In this document: positions 7,719 to 9,555 of the stretch, in pieces
Position numbering within the stretch: the first letter of the stretch is position 1
Layout: the number at the start of each line of letters is the position of its first letter
From: Bdellovibrio sp.
GTDB taxonomy: Bacteria > Bdellovibrionota > Bdellovibrionia > Bdellovibrionales > Bdellovibrionaceae
NCBI GenBank assembly: GCA_017745015.1
Contig: JAGIAF010000123.1
Coordinates: 1 to 9,555, forward strand
DNA: 9,555 bases
Direction: 5' to 3'
The notes under the pieces: generated by a model
The model's input: only the letters and a program-made list of their open reading frames with translations
Told to the model about the DNA's origin: nothing
The model's database searches: none
Program-made: the position numbers and the translations under genes

Positions 7719-7784
7719 AGTGAAACTCGCCTCAGTGATACTAATCCCAAAGACTTGTGTTAGGATGAAGGAAAGAGGAAAAAG

Positions 7785-8162
7785 ATGAGGTACTTCTACG
7801 TTATTGCGATGCTGCTAAATCCGATGATTTCTGAAGCGCAGGTGCAAACCAAGGCTCAGTGTATTTCCACAATTCGCGCTCGCTCGATGTCAGTCACTTC
7901 TGCCGATGCGGAAAAGCTTTGTTCCGATGATTATCCTGAGGTGGTGAATTGCGCGGTTACTGCGATGCAGTCGAAGGTGGGTGGCAACACCGAGGACCGT
8001 TTAAAAAGCTGCCGTGAGCAGTGGGGCGTGAAGAGTCTGCGCCCAGAGCCAAGTCCATCGCCAGCCGCCGCAGCAACTCCTGTTGCGGAACCTAAAGTGA
8101 AGGTTCCTGTAGAGGAGCTCGAATCAGCCCCTCTTGACGAAGACCAAGTGTCAAAGAAGTAG
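7785..8162 (+). CDS. Small secreted protein with duplicated Cys motif and Pro/Ala-rich C-terminus
   Basis: The product is 125 residues and the family name is not known to me. The N-terminus (MRYFYVIAMLLNPMISEA) looks like a short Sec signal peptide with likely cleavage after SEA at residue 18, giving a periplasmic or exported protein of about 107 residues. The mature part has exactly four cysteines (26, 46, 56, 76), spaced 20-10-20. This suggests a 30-residue unit repeated twice (C-x19-C each), probably two helical hairpins held by disulfides. From about residue 84 it becomes a low-complexity Pro/Ala/Glu/Val tail, likely disordered, ending in an acidic stretch and SKK. AGAGGA at 7774-7779 sits 5 bases before the ATG. 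The gene lies alone between two terminators. Function is unknown; the architecture suggests a structural or binding role rather than an enzyme. Confidence 0.8.
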   Translation: MRYFYVIAMLLNPMISEAQVQTKAQCISTIRARSMSVTSADAEKLCSDDYPEVVNCAVTAMQSKVGGNTEDRLKSCREQWGVKSLRPEPSPSPAAAATPVAEPKVKVPVEELESAPLDEDQVSKK

Positions 8163-8193
8163 ACAAAACTGAATCCTAACAAGAATATTGTTC

Positions 8194-8221
8194 AGCCCTC
8201 TTTCCGAGAGGGGCTTTTTTT
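8194..8221 (+). terminator. Intrinsic terminator after the small secreted protein
   Basis: AGCCC (8194-8198) pairs with GGGCT (8211-8215), and TCT (8199-8201) pairs with AGA (8207-8209), with G8210 bulged. The loop is TTCCG and seven T follow (8215-8221). A second small dyad, AACAA/TTGTT (8178-8182 and 8188-8192), sits directly upstream. Placement 31 bases after the stop supports the call. Confidence 0.88.
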
Positions 8222-8272
8222 GATAAATTTCCCCCGTTCGGGGAGACTCCCTGAAGCGAAAGGCCATGGTTC

Positions 8273-9172
8273 ATGAGCGAAGAATCCCGCAAGGGGCAAC
8301 TTGATTTAGGAATAAATCGGACACCGGAGAAGGATAGAAACTTCCATCTGGGTGGCCGTAGTTTCTATTTCTTCGACTTCGATGACAACATTGCCTTCCT
8401 CACGACGCCGTTGATCCTCTTCCATAAAGAGAACGGTTCGGAGCTAATGATTTCTAGCGGAGACTTTGCTCAGCACAATGAAGCCATCGGTAAATCAGGC
8501 ACCTTCGAGGATTACCGTATCGACTTCTGTGATATGACAGGGACCTTCCGCAATTTCCGTGATCTTGATCTCAATGAACTCGAGAAACTTCAGGGGCGTA
8601 AGCAAGTCTTCGTCCAAGACGTCGCACAAGCTTTGGGCTTTCCGGATTTCCAATGGAAGGGTCCTTCTTGGGAATGTTTCTATCACGCGACATTTAATCA
8701 AAGACCTCTTTCGGTTATCACGGCTCGTGGTCACCATCCTGATACTTTGAAGGATGGCATTCGCGTGTTTGTTCAGAACAAGCTTTTGCCTTTGGAGCCT
8801 AACTATCTCAGTCTTTATCCTGTGAGCCATAAACCCACGCGTACGTTGTTGGGAGATGTGGATTTCTCTCAAGGTACTGCGGAGTTGAAGCAGCGTGCAA
8901 TTCGCGCGAGTGTGGAAAAGGCAATCGAACTTTATGGCTACAATGCCCATCATCGCTTTGGTATGTCCGATGATGATCCTAAAAATATCCAGCTTATCGT
9001 TGAGGAGATGACTCGACTTAAGGCGAGGTTCCCTGAGATGTCGTTCTTTATGATCGAAACTCAGCATGGGGACTTTATTAAGCACGAAGTAAAACTCAAT
9101 GGCCTGCGCGGAGAGAAGATCGAGAACCTCTCGCAACTCTCCTTCTTTGAAGAAGATCGACGAAAGTCTTAA
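8273..9172 (+). CDS. HAD-like hydrolase of unknown role
   Basis: This is a 299-residue protein with no signal peptide or membrane segment. HAD motifs can be traced. Motif I is FYFFDFDDN (candidate nucleophile Asp35, acid/base Asp37, with Asn39 where Thr or Val is usual). Motif II is PLSVITARG (Thr150). A plausible motif III Lys is in SVEKAIELYG (Lys215), and motif IV is GMSDDDPKN (Asp233-Asp235). A large insert (about residues 45-140) between motifs I and II would be a C1-type cap, and it carries the only two cysteines (86 and 135). It is not similar in layout to the HAD-IIB enzyme at 3977-4753. The start at 8273 has AAAGG about 9 bases upstream; the nearby ATG at 8266 is out of frame. It probably has its own promoter, since a terminator precedes it. 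Substrate and pathway are unknown; the HAD assignment itself is moderately sure. Confidence 0.78.
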   Translation: MSEESRKGQLDLGINRTPEKDRNFHLGGRSFYFFDFDDNIAFLTTPLILFHKENGSELMISSGDFAQHNEAIGKSGTFEDYRIDFCDMTGTFRNFRDLDLNELEKLQGRKQVFVQDVAQALGFPDFQWKGPSWECFYHATFNQRPLSVITARGHHPDTLKDGIRVFVQNKLLPLEPNYLSLYPVSHKPTRTLLGDVDFSQGTAELKQRAIRASVEKAIELYGYNAHHRFGMSDDDPKNIQLIVEEMTRLKARFPEMSFFMIETQHGDFIKHEVKLNGLRGEKIENLSQLSFFEEDRRKS

Positions 9173-9199
9173 ACTATCTTACACGTCCTAAATTTTTAT

Positions 9200-9222
9200 G
9201 AGCTTTCAATAATTGAATGCTC
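9200..9222 (+). promoter_or_regulatory. Near-perfect 23-bp palindrome upstream of the protease gene (operator candidate)
   Basis: The arms are GAGC-T-TTCAAT (9200-9210) and ATTGAA-T-GCTC (9212-9222) around a central A. Ten of eleven arm positions pair, the exception being the T/T at 9204 and 9218. No T run follows, so it is a poor intrinsic terminator. It sits 68 bases before the protease ATG, and its right arm overlaps a possible -35 element (TTGAAT, 9213-9218). A dimeric repressor or activator site is the simplest reading, though the hairpin could also stabilise the 3' end of the preceding transcript. No regulator is named. Confidence 0.45.
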
Positions 9223-9289
9223 TGGGGAAAATTCCTGCTAATCTTAAGTGATTAGAACGCTCTCGCCCGAGGGCTAAGGAAGGACCATC

Positions 9290-9555
9290 ATGAGTTCACT
9301 CTCAAAGGGATTAAAGGGTTTAGTTGTTGCGGGCTCTCTCGCAATTTCATCAATTGCCGCCGCACAATTAAAAGACGGCTTGGAATGTCGTTATATTTCT
9401 GTGATTGAGCAAGGTTTCTTAGCGAATCACGTGAAGTACTCTGACAGAAACACAGAGTTGGCAAACAGAGTCGTTGAACAATACTTGAAGCGTTTGGATC
9501 CTTCAAAAATCTACCTGACTCAAGGTGATGTCGATGCGATCAAAAAAGACATGGC
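9290..9555 (+). CDS. Tail-specific (Prc/Tsp-type, S41) periplasmic protease, N-terminal part
   Basis: The first 88 codons are visible; the gene runs off the window. A Sec signal peptide is clear: a basic start (MSSLSKGLKG), a hydrophobic core and a small-residue cleavage site SIAAA before Gln26. The mature start matches the N-terminal domain of tail-specific proteases, with LDPSKIYLTQGDVDAI (in the family, LDP.K.YF...D) preceded by a short helical segment of the kind that leads into this motif. Prc/Tsp proteins are periplasmic Ser/Lys proteases that carry a PDZ domain and degrade proteins from exposed C-termini, including cell-wall hydrolases and their regulators. The PDZ and catalytic regions are outside the window, so activity cannot be confirmed. 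AAGGAAGGA at 9276-9284 gives a strong ribosome binding site 5 bases before the ATG. An upstream palindrome suggests regulation. Confidence 0.82.
   Translation, partial: MSSLSKGLKGLVVAGSLAISSIAAAQLKDGLECRYISVIEQGFLANHVKYSDRNTELANRVVEQYLKRLDPSKIYLTQGDVDAIKKDM

Noticed and set aside
8495..9136. A 213-codon open frame on the minus strand
   Set aside because: It lies wholly inside the HAD-like gene on the other strand, has no recognisable motif and reads as a codon-bias shadow.

Overview
The window looks like an ordinary chromosomal stretch of a Gram-negative bacterium. It has moderate GC, dense gene packing, clear Shine-Dalgarno sites and intrinsic terminators. Signal peptides and a tail-specific-type protease suggest an envelope with a periplasm. 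The overall style (TldD/TldE pair, a TopA with no zinc finger and a basic tail, small secreted Cys proteins) fits a Bdellovibrio-like deltaproteobacterium/Bdellovibrionota member. That assignment is an inference from recognition, not from a search.

Layout. Bases 2-1923 hold the 3' part of tldD followed by complete tldE/pmbA. The two are translationally coupled through a one-base TAATG stop/start overlap and end at a weak hairpin-plus-T terminator. Bases 2014-3438 encode an AtoE-family short-chain fatty acid transporter. It converges tail to tail with a minus-strand hypothetical gene (3435-3800), and the two stop codons share one TTAA. Upstream on the minus strand lies a HAD type IIB phosphatase (3977-4753), which is divergent from topA. 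Bases 4908-7631 encode DNA topoisomerase I, with its own AT-rich promoter region and a textbook terminator. It is followed by a small secreted four-cysteine protein (7785-8162) with its own terminator, a HAD-like protein of unknown role (8273-9172), and the first 88 codons of a Tsp/Prc-type S41 periplasmic protease (9290 to the window end).

Function. Apart from the TldD/TldE proteolytic complex, the genes look like independent housekeeping or accessory units rather than one pathway. There is no tRNA, rRNA, CRISPR array, insertion sequence or phage gene, and no sign of recent transfer. No gene-free stretch exceeds 300 bases; the longest gap is about 180 bases (3801-3976). I found no convincing new multi-gene system. 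The points most worth a second look are a near-perfect 23-bp palindrome in front of the protease gene, the duplicated Cys motif of the small secreted protein, the histone-like tail of TopA, and the unclassified HAD-like protein.
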